NCBI GenBank assembly: GCA_963823515.1
Contig: CAWGMB010000006.1
Coordinates: 400,561-464,560 of the forward strand
Reading direction: 5' to 3'
Length of the DNA: 64,000 bases
DNA from: Miltoncostaea sp963823515
GTDB taxonomy: Bacteria > Actinomycetota > Thermoleophilia > Miltoncostaeales > Miltoncostaeaceae
In this document: positions 34,088-41,661 of the stretch, piece after piece
Position numbering within the stretch: the first letter of the stretch is position 1
How the letters are laid out: the number at the start of each line of letters is the position of its first letter
Notes under the pieces: generated by a model
Database searches by the model: none
Told to the model about the DNA's origin: nothing
The model's input: only the letters and a program-made list of their open reading frames with translations
Translations under genes and position numbers: made by a program

Positions 34088-35823
34088 CAGCGCTGCCGTT
34101 TCAGCCGCAGGGTGTACTTGCCCCCGCCCCGCCGCGCGAAGACGTCGATGTAGTGGCGGCCCGTGCGCTTCGCGCGATAGACGAGCACGCCGCGGCGGGT
34201 CGTGCCCGGCCGGTACTTGATGAGGTGCCGCTCGAGGTTCCCGTTCTCGGTGCCCACGGTTCGCGTTCCGGGGTCCCAGAGGTAGAGGTCGAGCCGCGCC
34301 GGGCCGTGGGTGATGACGGCGCGCAGCCGCTCGCCCTTCTTCAGGCGGACGGCGTAGACGTCCTCCGGGTCCTCGAACCGGTCGGCGGTCGCCTCGATCA
34401 ACTTCGACCGGCCGATCTCGTTGAGACGGGTGGTGCGCCTCAGCCACTTGACGTCGTCGTTCACCTCCTCGGGGTCGTCGGCCGGGCCCTGGAGCGTCAC
34501 CGCGGCGCGCGGGTTGACGACCCCGTGGCCGCTGACGTTGTCGCGGCCCTTCCTCCCCGAGTCGGTCGCGGTGTTCTCGATCTGGCGGAGCACCTGATAG
34601 GGGCTGAGCGTGCCGTTGTTCGCCGCGATCACCAGGGCTGCGAGCCCGGAGACGTACGGCGCGGCCATCGAGGTGCCGTCCTTTAGCGCATATCCGGGCG
34701 CGACCGCGCGCTCGGTGACGCGGCGCGGCACGCTCGAGAGCACGTTGACCCCCGGGGCGATGACGTCGACCGTGCGGTTGTGGTTCGAGAAGGTCGCGGC
34801 GGCGAAGGGGCGCGGGCAGTCGAAGGTGACGGCCCCGTCACACTGGGCGCCGACGCCGAGGACGCGGCGGTACCCCGCGGGGTAGTTGAGCGCGTTGACG
34901 TCCTGGCCCTGGTTGCCGACCGATGCCACCACGAGCGCGCCACGGGCCGTGGCCCACAGGATCGTGTCCTGGAAGGCCTGCGAGTAGCCGGGGCCGCCGG
35001 CCGAGATGTTGATCACCCGGGCCCCGTTGACGACCGCGTGACGGATGCCGCGCATCATCGTCTCGTCGGTGCTGGAGCCGTCGCGGTCGGCGATCTGGAC
35101 CGGGATGACCGGCGCGGCGCCCGCCACCGCGGGCGCGACGCCCACGATGCCCACGCCGTTGGCCGGCGCGGCGGCGATGCCGGCGACGTGCGTCCCGTGA
35201 CCCGACAGGCCGTGGTCGGAGGCGTCGCCGTCGCCGCGCAGGGTGCTGCGGGGGGCGATCAGCGGGCTGGCCGGCCCTCTCCACTCCTCGTGCGCGTTGT
35301 CGATGCCGCTGTCGAGGATCGCGATGGCGGGCCGGGGGCCCGTGACCGTCAGGTCGGTCCCCCAGGTCGAGCCGGTGAGCAGGCCCCACTGGGAGGACGG
35401 CGCGAAGAACGGATCGGTGATCGGCGGCGGTGCTCCAGGCGGAGTGGGCGGCGCGGGCCGGTCGGCGCTGCGACGGGTGAGCGACCACTCTGCTCCGGAG
35501 ACCCGCAGCCGCGACAGGGCCCGCTCGCGGGCGGTGGCCGGCGCCGAGGCCGAGACGCCCCAGACGCCGGCCTCCGGGACGACCGGCGAGAGCTCGCCGA
35601 GGCCGGCGAGGCGAGACTCGGCCACAGCGCGCGCGGGCGCGTCGATGAAGGTCACGAGCAGGCGCGAGGCCCCGGGCGTGGTGCGGGCGAACTCGCCGTG
35701 GCTGGTCGGGCCGCCCGACGGGGGGAGCGGCTTCGCCGGACCGGCGGCGGTCGCGGCGCCCGCCCCGCAGAGGACGATGGCGGCGGACAGGGCGGCGGAG
35801 CGGCGGATCCAGGCTCTAGACAT
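34087..35823 (-). CDS. secreted subtilisin-like serine protease (S8)
   Basis: A 578-residue exported protease: signal peptide (ALSAAIVLCGAGAATA) and an inhibitor-like propeptide (about 40-125) precede the catalytic domain. Its triad is Asp171 in AIAILDSGID, His209 in SGHGTHVAGIAAAP and Ser about 393 in DGTSMAAPYVSGLAAL; the oxyanion region is VVASVGNQGQDVN. A C-terminal pre-peptidase-like beta domain (VYAVRLKKGERLRAVI, LDLYLWDP, GRHYIDVFARRGGGKYTLRLKRQ) ends it. ATG 35823 overlaps the nadE 3' end by 8 nt. Confidence 0.93.
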   Translation of the reverse strand: MSRAWIRRSAALSAAIVLCGAGAATAAGPAKPLPPSGGPTSHGEFARTTPGASRLLVTFIDAPARAVAESRLAGLGELSPVVPEAGVWGVSASAPATARERALSRLRVSGAEWSLTRRSADRPAPPTPPGAPPPITDPFFAPSSQWGLLTGSTWGTDLTVTGPRPAIAILDSGIDNAHEEWRGPASPLIAPRSTLRGDGDASDHGLSGHGTHVAGIAAAPANGVGIVGVAPAVAGAAPVIPVQIADRDGSSTDETMMRGIRHAVVNGARVINISAGGPGYSQAFQDTILWATARGALVVASVGNQGQDVNALNYPAGYRRVLGVGAQCDGAVTFDCPRPFAAATFSNHNRTVDVIAPGVNVLSSVPRRVTERAVAPGYALKDGTSMAAPYVSGLAALVIAANNGTLSPYQVLRQIENTATDSGRKGRDNVSGHGVVNPRAAVTLQGPADDPEEVNDDVKWLRRTTRLNEIGRSKLIEATADRFEDPEDVYAVRLKKGERLRAVITHGPARLDLYLWDPGTRTVGTENGNLERHLIKYRPGTTRRGVLVYRAKRTGRHYIDVFARRGGGKYTLRLKRQR

Positions 35824-37519
35824 GACGGCTCGTTATCGGCATCCGGCGATCCCGGCCGAACGCCCTCGAGGTGATCTTGATCCCCACCGGCCCCTGGCGC
35901 CGCTTGTACTCGGCGCGGTCGACCATGCGGATCACGTCGGCGACCACCCGCTCCGGATGCCCTTGGTCGACGATCTGCCCCGCCTCGAGCCCGCGCTCGA
36001 CGTATCCCTCGAGGATCGCATCGAGCACGTCATACGGAGGCAGGCTGTCCGTGTCGAGTTGCCCGGGTCGCAGCTCGGCGGTCGGCGGTCGGTCGATCGT
36101 CTCCTGGGGGATCACCTCGCGCCCCTCGGAGGCGTTGCGCCAACGGCAGAGCCGGTAGACCCAGGTCTTCGAGAGGTCCCGCAGAGGGGCGAAGCCGCCG
36201 ACCATGTCCCCGTAGAGCGTGCTGTAGCCGACCGACATCTCGCTCTTGTTTCCGGTCGCCAGCACCAGCGGGCCGAGCTTGTTGGAGAGCGCCATCAGGA
36301 GCGTCCCGCGCGTGCGGGCCTGGAGGTTCTCCTCGGTGATGTCGGCGGGCAGCCCCGCGAGCGGCTCGGCGAGGGCCTCTTCGAAGGCGTCCACCACCCC
36401 TGCGATCGGCACCGCGATCAGCCGGATGGCGAGCGACTCGGCGAGAGCCCCGGCACCGGCGAGGCTGACCGGAGAGGAATGGGCGGAGGGGAGCGCGACG
36501 CCCGTGACGCGATCCGGCCCGAGGGCGTCCGCCGCCAGGGCTGCCGTGAGGGCGGAGTCGATCCCTCCCGAGAGGCCGATCAGCACCCCCGGAAAGCCGT
36601 TCTTGTCGACGTAGTCGCGGATGCCCAGGCGCAACCCGGCCCAGACCTCGGCCTCGTCGCGCAGGACCTCGACGCGCGCCGGCTGCCGCTCCGGCCGACG
36701 GGCGGGCGGGCGGACGCGGATCCGCACGTGGCGCTCCGCCGAAGCGCCGGGCAGGCGGCGCGAGAGCGGCTCGCGCAGACGTCGGCGCGCCGACGTCCCC
36801 GGGTCGATGTCGGCGATCAGAAGATGCTCGACGAACTGGGGCGCCCGTGCGACGAGCTCGCCGGCCGCGTCGAACACGGCCGAGCGCCCGTCGAAGACGA
36901 GCTCATCCTGACCGCCCACCTGGTTGCAGAAGGCCAGGGCCGCGGCGCAGTCGTCGGCCCGCGTGGCCAGCATGGCCTCGCGGCGGTCGCCCTTTCCGCG
37001 GTGGAAGGGCGAGGCGGAGATGCAGCAGACCAGATCGACCCGCGCCGCGGCGAGGTCGGCGGCGACGGGGGTCGGGTACCAGATGTCCTCACAGACGGCG
37101 AGGCCGATCTTCGCGCCGTCCACCTCGAGGATCATCGCGGCGTCGCCGGCGCGGAAGTAGCGCGCCTCGTCGAACACCCCGTAGTTCGGCAGGAAGCGCT
37201 TGTGGTAGACGGCCTGAACGCGGCCATCGGCCACCACGGCCGCCGCGTTGTGGCAGTCGCCGTTCCACTCGGGGAAGCCGATCACGGCAAGCCCCGAGGT
37301 GACCTCCATCGCGACCCGGTCGACGGCCGCGCGGGCCGCCGCCGCGAATGCGGGGCGCAGTAGGAGATCCTCCGGCGGATAGCCCGTGACCGCCAGCTCG
37401 GGCACCAGCGTGACGTCGGCTCCGGCGCCGGCGGCCTCGCCGAGGGCGGCCGCGATCCTGTCGGCGTTGCCGTCGATGTCACCGACCACCGTGTTGATCT
37501 GTGCCAGGGCGACTCTGAT
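35816..37519 (-). CDS. nadE: glutamine-dependent NAD+ synthetase; expected start codon is ATC
   Basis: Amidates deamido-NAD to NAD using glutamine. The N-terminal nitrilase-fold glutaminase has Glu in VPELAVTGYPPEDLL, Lys in YHKRFLPNYGVFDE and Cys in LAVCEDIWYP. The C-terminal synthetase has the P-loop LIGLSGGIDSALTAALA and LATGNKSEMSVGYSTLYGDMVGGFAPLRD. Proteins of this family begin M-(K/R)-(V/I)-A-L-A-Q; here the frame reads IRVALAQINTVVGDIDGN, and the codon at the methionine position (37519-37517) is ATC. GGAG lies 11 nt upstream. No ATG, GTG or TTG lies between it and ATG 37798, which is inside the divergent gene. From ATC the protein has 567 aa, the normal length. Confidence 0.93.
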   Translation of the reverse strand: MRVALAQINTVVGDIDGNADRIAAALGEAAGAGADVTLVPELAVTGYPPEDLLLRPAFAAAARAAVDRVAMEVTSGLAVIGFPEWNGDCHNAAAVVADGRVQAVYHKRFLPNYGVFDEARYFRAGDAAMILEVDGAKIGLAVCEDIWYPTPVAADLAAARVDLVCCISASPFHRGKGDRREAMLATRADDCAAALAFCNQVGGQDELVFDGRSAVFDAAGELVARAPQFVEHLLIADIDPGTSARRRLREPLSRRLPGASAERHVRIRVRPPARRPERQPARVEVLRDEAEVWAGLRLGIRDYVDKNGFPGVLIGLSGGIDSALTAALAADALGPDRVTGVALPSAHSSPVSLAGAGALAESLAIRLIAVPIAGVVDAFEEALAEPLAGLPADITEENLQARTRGTLLMALSNKLGPLVLATGNKSEMSVGYSTLYGDMVGGFAPLRDLSKTWVYRLCRWRNASEGREVIPQETIDRPPTAELRPGQLDTDSLPPYDVLDAILEGYVERGLEAGQIVDQGHPERVVADVIRMVDRAEYKRRQGPVGIKITSRAFGRDRRMPITSRHV

Positions 37520-37738
37520 GTGCGTGCGGGCTCCGGTGTTCCAGCCGACCCGGGGCTCGGTGACGGGGCACCGGAGCGGTAGGCTTTGGTGACACAGACG
37601 ATACGCCTCACGGGTGCGCGCGCGTTGCCAACCCGTCGGGCGCCGAGCGCGGGAGTACGCATGGGAAGTCTGCCACCTCAGCGTCGTCAGGCGGGTGGCC
37701 CCGGGGGCGGACCCGGCGGCCGCGCGGGACGGACCAAC

Positions 37739-38065
37739 ATGAGCCCGAAGGAAGGCGCGGAAGAGGCCGAGCGCCGACTCGGCAAGCCGTGCTTCCATGC
37801 CGGCCAGAAGGTCCTCGGAACCTACGCCTGCGTCGCGTGCCAGTTCCAGATCCGCAACCGCGGCACGCTGCCGACCTGCCCCGATTGCGGGGAGATCGTC
37901 TGGGCATACATGGAGAGCGGGCCGCGCCCGGTCCCCGAGGGCGAGCAGCCCGGCGACTCCGGGGCCCCGGCCCCCGCGGCGGCCCCCGCCGCCACTGTCG
38001 AGGAGGGCGCGCAGATGGAGTCGCCCGGCGTGTCGGTGCAGGAGGGCGTGAAGCTCCAGCCGTGA
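37739..38065 (+). CDS. zinc-ribbon protein
   Basis: A 108-residue protein with a treble-clef/zinc-ribbon core (about 15-62): CFHAGQKVLGTYACVACQFQI...LPTCPDCGEIVWAYME, with two CxxC pairs. A Pro/Ala/Glu-rich tail follows. The fold resembles small rubredoxin/zinc-beta-ribbon proteins of unknown function. ATG 37739 is chosen since upstream sequence is low-complexity and Gly/Arg rich. It diverges from nadE and is followed by a strong terminator. Confidence 0.75.
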   Translation: MSPKEGAEEAERRLGKPCFHAGQKVLGTYACVACQFQIRNRGTLPTCPDCGEIVWAYMESGPRPVPEGEQPGDSGAPAPAAAPAATVEEGAQMESPGVSVQEGVKLQP

Positions 38066-38067
38066 CG

Positions 38068-38091
38068 GGAGGGGGCCCGGCGGCCCCCTCC
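38068..38091 (+). terminator. terminator hairpin
   Basis: A perfect 10-bp stem pairs GGAGGGGGCC (38068-38077) with GGCCCCCTCC (38082-38091), with a 4-nt loop, right after the zinc-ribbon stop. Confidence 0.75.
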
Positions 38092-38223
38092 TTCACATCT
38101 TGCGAACAAAGTGACGCAAAGCCCTTACTCATCGTCGGTCGGCCCCACATTCGGGCGATTCATGATGCCTCCGACCACGGCGGGGCCCGAACGGGTATCC
38201 GTCACCCTGTCGGAGGTGGAGTG
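38092..38223 (+). promoter_or_regulatory. structured 5' leader of secreted-protein gene
   Basis: This 132-nt stretch after the terminator includes GTGACGCAAAGCCC (38111-38124) and several complementary blocks (GGTCGG with CCGACC, TCGGGC with GCCCGA). It ends in a good ribosome site, GGAGGTGGAG, before ATG 38224. The GACGCAAAGCC string is shared with c-di-GMP-I aptamers, but the matching 5' strand and 3' core were not found, so no riboswitch is called. Confidence 0.3.
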
Positions 38224-38760
38224 ATGCGTCGCGCGCTGCTGGTCGCGCTCGCCCTGATGGTGCTCGTCCCCGCCTTCGCCGAGGCCACCAAGACCCCGCT
38301 GCGCAAGGTCCGCGGCGGGAATCGGGTGCCCTCGGCGCAGCTCGCGGCAACGGGCAGCGGGGCGATGACGATCGTCGGCCGTATGACGGTGAACGGATCG
38401 ATACCCGGTCCGGCCCTGGTGACGGTCATCGACAGGGGCGGAGACGCCCGGGCCTACCTCGCGGGAAGGGTCCTTGAGTTCTCGGAGCGCCGGGTACGGG
38501 TCGCCAGGGTGCGCCGGGCCTCGGGGATCCTCTTCGTGAAGGGCTCGAAGGTCTCGGTTCAGATCGTCGGGGTCGACCTCCGCTTCTCCGTTGCCGGCAA
38601 CGGCCGCGCGCGGCTGCTCGGTTCCGGTAGCTACCGGCTCAACTGGTCTCGGGCGAAGAGCTGGAAGCGCGGCTGGATCAAGGTCGCTCCCTCCTCCGCG
38701 AAACGAAGGAGGGACGAACGGTGCGCAGACTGCTCATCATCGGCGGCACCACAGCACTGA
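38224..38760 (+). CDS. secreted protein, probably beta-rich, unknown
   Basis: A 178-residue protein with a classic signal peptide (MRRALLVALALMVLVPAFAEA). A region of short alternating strands follows (GSGAMTIVGRMTVNGSIPGPALVTVIDRGG, YLAGRVLEFSERRVRVARVRR, FVKGSKVSVQIVGVDLRFSVAGNGRARLLGSGSYRLNWS), suggesting a small beta sandwich or barrel. The last 20 residues (AKRRRDERCADCSSSAAPQH) differ in character and overlap the next gene's ribosome site and start, so the functional C-terminus may be earlier. No family recognised. Confidence 0.7.
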   Translation: MRRALLVALALMVLVPAFAEATKTPLRKVRGGNRVPSAQLAATGSGAMTIVGRMTVNGSIPGPALVTVIDRGGDARAYLAGRVLEFSERRVRVARVRRASGILFVKGSKVSVQIVGVDLRFSVAGNGRARLLGSGSYRLNWSRAKSWKRGWIKVAPSSAKRRRDERCADCSSSAAPQH

Positions 38761-38882
38761 CCGCGTCGCCGGCGAACGCGCCGGCGAGGGGCGCGACCAC
38801 CGGGCCGGTTCCCGAGACGGACCCGACCGCGGAGGACGTGCGCGCGCTACCGCAGGCCGCCCGAGCGATTCCGCCGAAGTGA
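38721..38882 (+). CDS. 53-residue secreted peptide, unknown
   Basis: GTG 38721 opens a frame encoding MRRLLIIGGTTALTASPANA, a short signal peptide, then a Pro/Thr/Ala-rich tail ending in AIPPK. AGGAGGG lies 8 nt upstream and is an excellent ribosome site, which itself can pair with CCCTCCT about 11 nt further upstream. The first 40 nt overlap the end of the preceding gene in another frame. The signal peptide plus Shine-Dalgarno is the whole evidence. Confidence 0.55.
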   Translation: MRRLLIIGGTTALTASPANAPARGATTGPVPETDPTAEDVRALPQAARAIPPK

Positions 38883-38986
38883 GCCCGACCCTGCCCCCGT
38901 CGTCCCGCCCCGGGGGGATGACCGGGCGGGGGCGCCCCGCCCCCGCGGTGGACCCCGCCACCCGACGCGACTACCATCGTGCGCCG

Positions 38987-39691
38987 ATGGCCCCCCCGGA
39001 CGATCGCCAGCGAGTCCTGATCGTGGAGGACGAGCCCAACATCGCCTCCTTCGCCCGCATGTACCTCGAGGCGGCCGGCTTCCATGTGACCGTCGCCGAC
39101 CGCGGAGACGAGGGCCTGAAGCTCGCCGAGGCCGACCCGCCCCACCTCGTGATCCTCGATCTGATGCTGCCGGGCGTGGACGGCTACGAGATCACCAAGC
39201 GCCTGCGCCGCAACGGGCACACGCCGATCATCATGCTGACCGCCCGCGACGACGCGGTCGACAAGGTGGTCGGGCTCGAGCTGGGCGCCGACGACTACAT
39301 CACCAAGCCGTTCAACCCGCGCGAGCTGGTGGCCCGGGTGCGCGCGGTCCTGCGCAGGGCGGAGGGGCGCCAGCAGAGCACCGCGCAGCCGGAGCCCGTG
39401 ACGATCGAGAGCGGATCGCTGCGCATCGAGGTCGGCGGCCGCGAGGTCTTCGTCGACGACGTGGGCGTCCAGCTGACACCCAAGGAGTTCGACCTCCTGG
39501 TGACGCTGATCGAGAACCGCGGCCTCGTGCTCACGCGCGAGCAGCTCCTCGAGCGCGTCTGGGGCTTCACCTTCCTCGGCGACAGCCGCACGATCGACGT
39601 CCACGTGCGACAGCTGCGCCGCAAGCTCGGCGACGCCTGCCCCATCCAGACCGTGTGGGGAACCGGGTACAAGGTTCCCGCCAAGCGGTGA
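38987..39691 (+). CDS. OmpR-family response regulator
   Basis: A 234-residue two-domain regulator. The receiver (about 8-120) has acidic EDE, phospho-acceptor Asp58 in LVILDLMLPGVDG, Thr in IIMLTARDD and Lys in YITKPFNPREL. The winged helix (about 140-232) contains VQLTPKEFDLLVTLIENRGLVLTREQLLERVWGF and RTIDVHVRQLRRKLG. Its stop overlaps the GTG of the kinase gene (GTGA). ATG 38987. Confidence 0.95.
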   Translation: MAPPDDRQRVLIVEDEPNIASFARMYLEAAGFHVTVADRGDEGLKLAEADPPHLVILDLMLPGVDGYEITKRLRRNGHTPIIMLTARDDAVDKVVGLELGADDYITKPFNPRELVARVRAVLRRAEGRQQSTAQPEPVTIESGSLRIEVGGREVFVDDVGVQLTPKEFDLLVTLIENRGLVLTREQLLERVWGFTFLGDSRTIDVHVRQLRRKLGDACPIQTVWGTGYKVPAKR

Positions 39692-41118
39692 GCCGCCCCC
39701 TCCCCCGGCCGTGGCGCACCCTGCGGGGGCGCCTCGTGCTGGCAGCGGCGGGGGGCCTGATCGTGGCCGCGGTGGTGTTCGCCGCAGTGGGAGGGGGGTT
39801 GATCCGGGCCCAGTCGCGCGCGGTCGCGCGCGCCGAGCTCGATCGCCAGGCCGTCGCGCTGGCCGCGATCGTGAGCGGCCAGGCCGAGAGGCAGCTCGCC
39901 GGGGGGGTCTGCTTCAGCTTCGTCGCCCCCAGCAGCCTGGTGGCGCTGGTGGGCCCGCGCACCAAGCTCTACTACACCGGCCTCGACCTCACCCCCGGCT
40001 GCCCGCGACCCAACGACGAGATCCCGTCGGTGGCCGCCGAGGCTCTCGACTACGGCGTCCTCGAACGCGACGAGGTGCAGCGCATCGACTTCGCCGCGGC
40101 GCCCGGCGCCACCACCACCGAGGTCTCGGCCGCTCCGGTCTACCTCGGCGGCGAGTCGGTCGGGGCGATCCTGCTCGCGCGCCCGCCCGGCGAGCCGGCG
40201 TCGGCGTGGCCCGACGTGGCCCCGCGCGTCTTCCTGGCCGCCGGCGTCGGGCTGGGGGTGGCGCTCCTTCTCTCGCTGCTCCTGACCAGCCGCATCACGC
40301 GACCCCTCACCGCGATGCAGGCGGCCACCCACCGGGTCGCCGGCGGCGACCTGCGCACCGAGCTCGGCCCGACCGGCACCCAGGAACTGGACGAGCTGGG
40401 GTCCGACTTCAACCTGATGGTGCGCCGCCTGGCCGAGCGCGAGGGCGAGACCCGCGAGTTCCTGATGCGCGTCACCCACGACCTGCGCACCCCGCTCACG
40501 GCGATCCGCGGGCACGCCGCCGCCCTCGCCGACGGCGTGGTGCCCGACGGCGACGTGCCGCGCTCCCTCGCCGCCATCGAGGGCGAGTCGGCCCGCCTCG
40601 AGGCGCTCGTCGCCGACCTGCTCGACCTCGCCCGCCTCGACGCCCACCGCTTCGCCCTCGACCTCGCTCCGGTGGAGCCGGCCGGGGTGCTCGACCGGGC
40701 GTTCGACGCGATGCAGGCCGAGGCGACCAGCCGGGGCCTCGCGTTCGAGCGCGGCATCGACCCGCTCGCGCCCGTCGTGACCGACGAGTCGCGCGTGCAC
40801 CGGATCGTCAGCAACCTCCTCGACAACGCGATCCACTGGACCCCGCCGGGCGGCACCGTCCGCCTCGAGGGGCACGGCCGCCCCGACGGCGGCTTCAGCG
40901 CGTCGGTCACCGACACCGGCCCGGGCATCCCGGTCGCGCAGCGCGAGAGCATCTTCGAGGCCTTCCAGTCGCAGGAGACCCCCGACGGCCGCCGCGGCAC
41001 CGGCCTCGGTCTCGCCATCAGCCGCCAACTGGCACGCGCCCTCGGGGGAGACGTTCGCGTGGAGAGCTGGGAGGGAGCCGGAAGCCGCTTCGTCCTTGAC
41101 GTGCCCGCCCGGAGGTAG
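39688..41118 (+). CDS. membrane sensor histidine kinase
   Basis: Partner of the preceding regulator, 476 aa. An N-terminal TM helix (LVLAAAGGLIVAAVVFAAVGGG) precedes an extracytoplasmic sensor of about 120 residues, a second TM (VFLAAGVGLGVALLLSLLLTS) and HAMP (ITRPLTAMQAATHRVAGGDL). HisKA carries His264 in FLMRVTHDLRTPLTAIRGH. The HATPase has the N box NLLDNAIHWTPPGG, G1 DTGPGIP and G2 GTGLGLAISRQLARALGG. The sensor domain has two cysteines (GGVCFSF, TPGCPRP). Signal unknown. Confidence 0.95.
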   Translation: MSRPLPRPWRTLRGRLVLAAAGGLIVAAVVFAAVGGGLIRAQSRAVARAELDRQAVALAAIVSGQAERQLAGGVCFSFVAPSSLVALVGPRTKLYYTGLDLTPGCPRPNDEIPSVAAEALDYGVLERDEVQRIDFAAAPGATTTEVSAAPVYLGGESVGAILLARPPGEPASAWPDVAPRVFLAAGVGLGVALLLSLLLTSRITRPLTAMQAATHRVAGGDLRTELGPTGTQELDELGSDFNLMVRRLAEREGETREFLMRVTHDLRTPLTAIRGHAAALADGVVPDGDVPRSLAAIEGESARLEALVADLLDLARLDAHRFALDLAPVEPAGVLDRAFDAMQAEATSRGLAFERGIDPLAPVVTDESRVHRIVSNLLDNAIHWTPPGGTVRLEGHGRPDGGFSASVTDTGPGIPVAQRESIFEAFQSQETPDGRRGTGLGLAISRQLARALGGDVRVESWEGAGSRFVLDVPARR

Positions 41119-41125
41119 CCCCCGC

Positions 41126-41160
41126 GTCCAAATGGACCCCGGGCACTCGTCCAATTGGAC
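41126..41160. repeat. paired 12-bp palindromic sites, 23 bp apart
   Basis: GTCCAAATGGAC (41126-41137) and the perfect palindrome GTCCAATTGGAC (41149-41160) have centres 23 bp apart, about two helical turns. This is the form of adjacent operators for a dimeric regulator; no bound protein is known. Confidence 0.6.
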
Positions 41161-41339
41161 CACCACGCAACGGCGCCCCGGAGAGGGGCTCCCAGGACCG
41201 CCTCACACGTCTTCCGCAACCACCGGATCCATCCCGCGTGGCCTGCCCACGCGGCGAAGCGTCTCGGTGTTTCGACGGCCGTCCCCGCCGAAGGCGGTGC
41301 CGTCAGATGCGAAATCGCCCGACCTAGGGTGGTTTTGCC

Positions 41340-41372
41340 GCCCTGGGGGCCCCGCAAGAGGGCCCCCAGGGC
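41340..41372. repeat. strong hairpin, 13-bp perfect stem
   Basis: GCCCTGGGGGCCC (41340-41352) pairs exactly with GGGCCCCCAGGGC (41360-41372), with a 7-nt loop. It could be a terminator for either convergent transcript, though no T-run follows on either strand. Confidence 0.6.
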
Positions 41373-41435
41373 GCAGGCGCACGACCGACGCCCGATCGCG
41401 TCCCCGGCACGGCGATCGTCCCCTGGAAAGGGAGT

Positions 41436-41507
41436 GAGACCACCCCGAAGTGGTCTCGGCCCGAAGTGGCCTCGGCCCGAAGTGGTCTCAGCCCGAGCTG
41501 GTCTCGG
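41436..41507. repeat. 16-bp direct repeat, four units, with leading inverted repeat
   Basis: Units 41444-41459, 41460-41475, 41476-41491 and 41492-41507 follow CCCGAAGTGGTCTCGG with one to three changes each. The first unit joins GAGACCAC (41436-41443) to make an 8-bp inverted repeat with GTGGTCTC (41450-41457). There are no spacers, so it is not a CRISPR. A protein-binding array or replication slippage product are both possible. Confidence 0.8.
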
Positions 41508-41549
41508 CCCGCCCGGCGGAGGACCGGACCGCGACCTCCCCCGAACGCA

Positions 41550-41575
41550 GCGAAGCCCCGTCTCCGGGGCTTCGC
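41550..41575. terminator. terminator-like hairpin
   Basis: GCGAAGCCCCG (41550-41560) pairs with CGGGGCTTCGC (41565-41575), with a 4-nt loop. It is closest to the end of glnK on the opposite strand, so it may end the amt-glnK transcript. Confidence 0.6.
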
Positions 41576-41661
41576 GTCGTGCTGTTTCCGATGTCCGGGC
41601 GGAGCGCCTGCCGGAACCGATGCCCCGGCAGGCGTCGCGCCCGTGATCCCTTCTGTGCGCC

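Larger units (their letters stand above)
41119..41661. other. 543-bp gene-free stretch rich in palindromes, hairpins and tandem repeats
   Basis: Between the convergent kinase and glnK genes there is no convincing protein-coding frame; the open frames present lack ribosome sites and protein-like composition. It contains a pair of 12-bp palindromic sites, a 13-bp-stem hairpin, a four-unit 16-bp tandem repeat with its own inverted repeat, and a terminator-like hairpin, listed separately. It could hold a structured RNA or a protein-binding array. Confidence 0.7.

Noticed and set aside
38092..38223. c-di-GMP-I riboswitch
   Set aside because: Only the GACGCAAAGCC string matches; the GGCAAACC-type 5' strand and the 3' receptor strand are missing, so it is not annotated as an aptamer.
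41436..41507. Possible CRISPR array
   Set aside because: The 16-bp units are contiguous without spacers and there are no cas genes.
41155..41646. Plus-strand open frame in the 41-kb gap
   Set aside because: No ribosome site, basic low-complexity translation, and it crosses the tandem repeat and hairpins.
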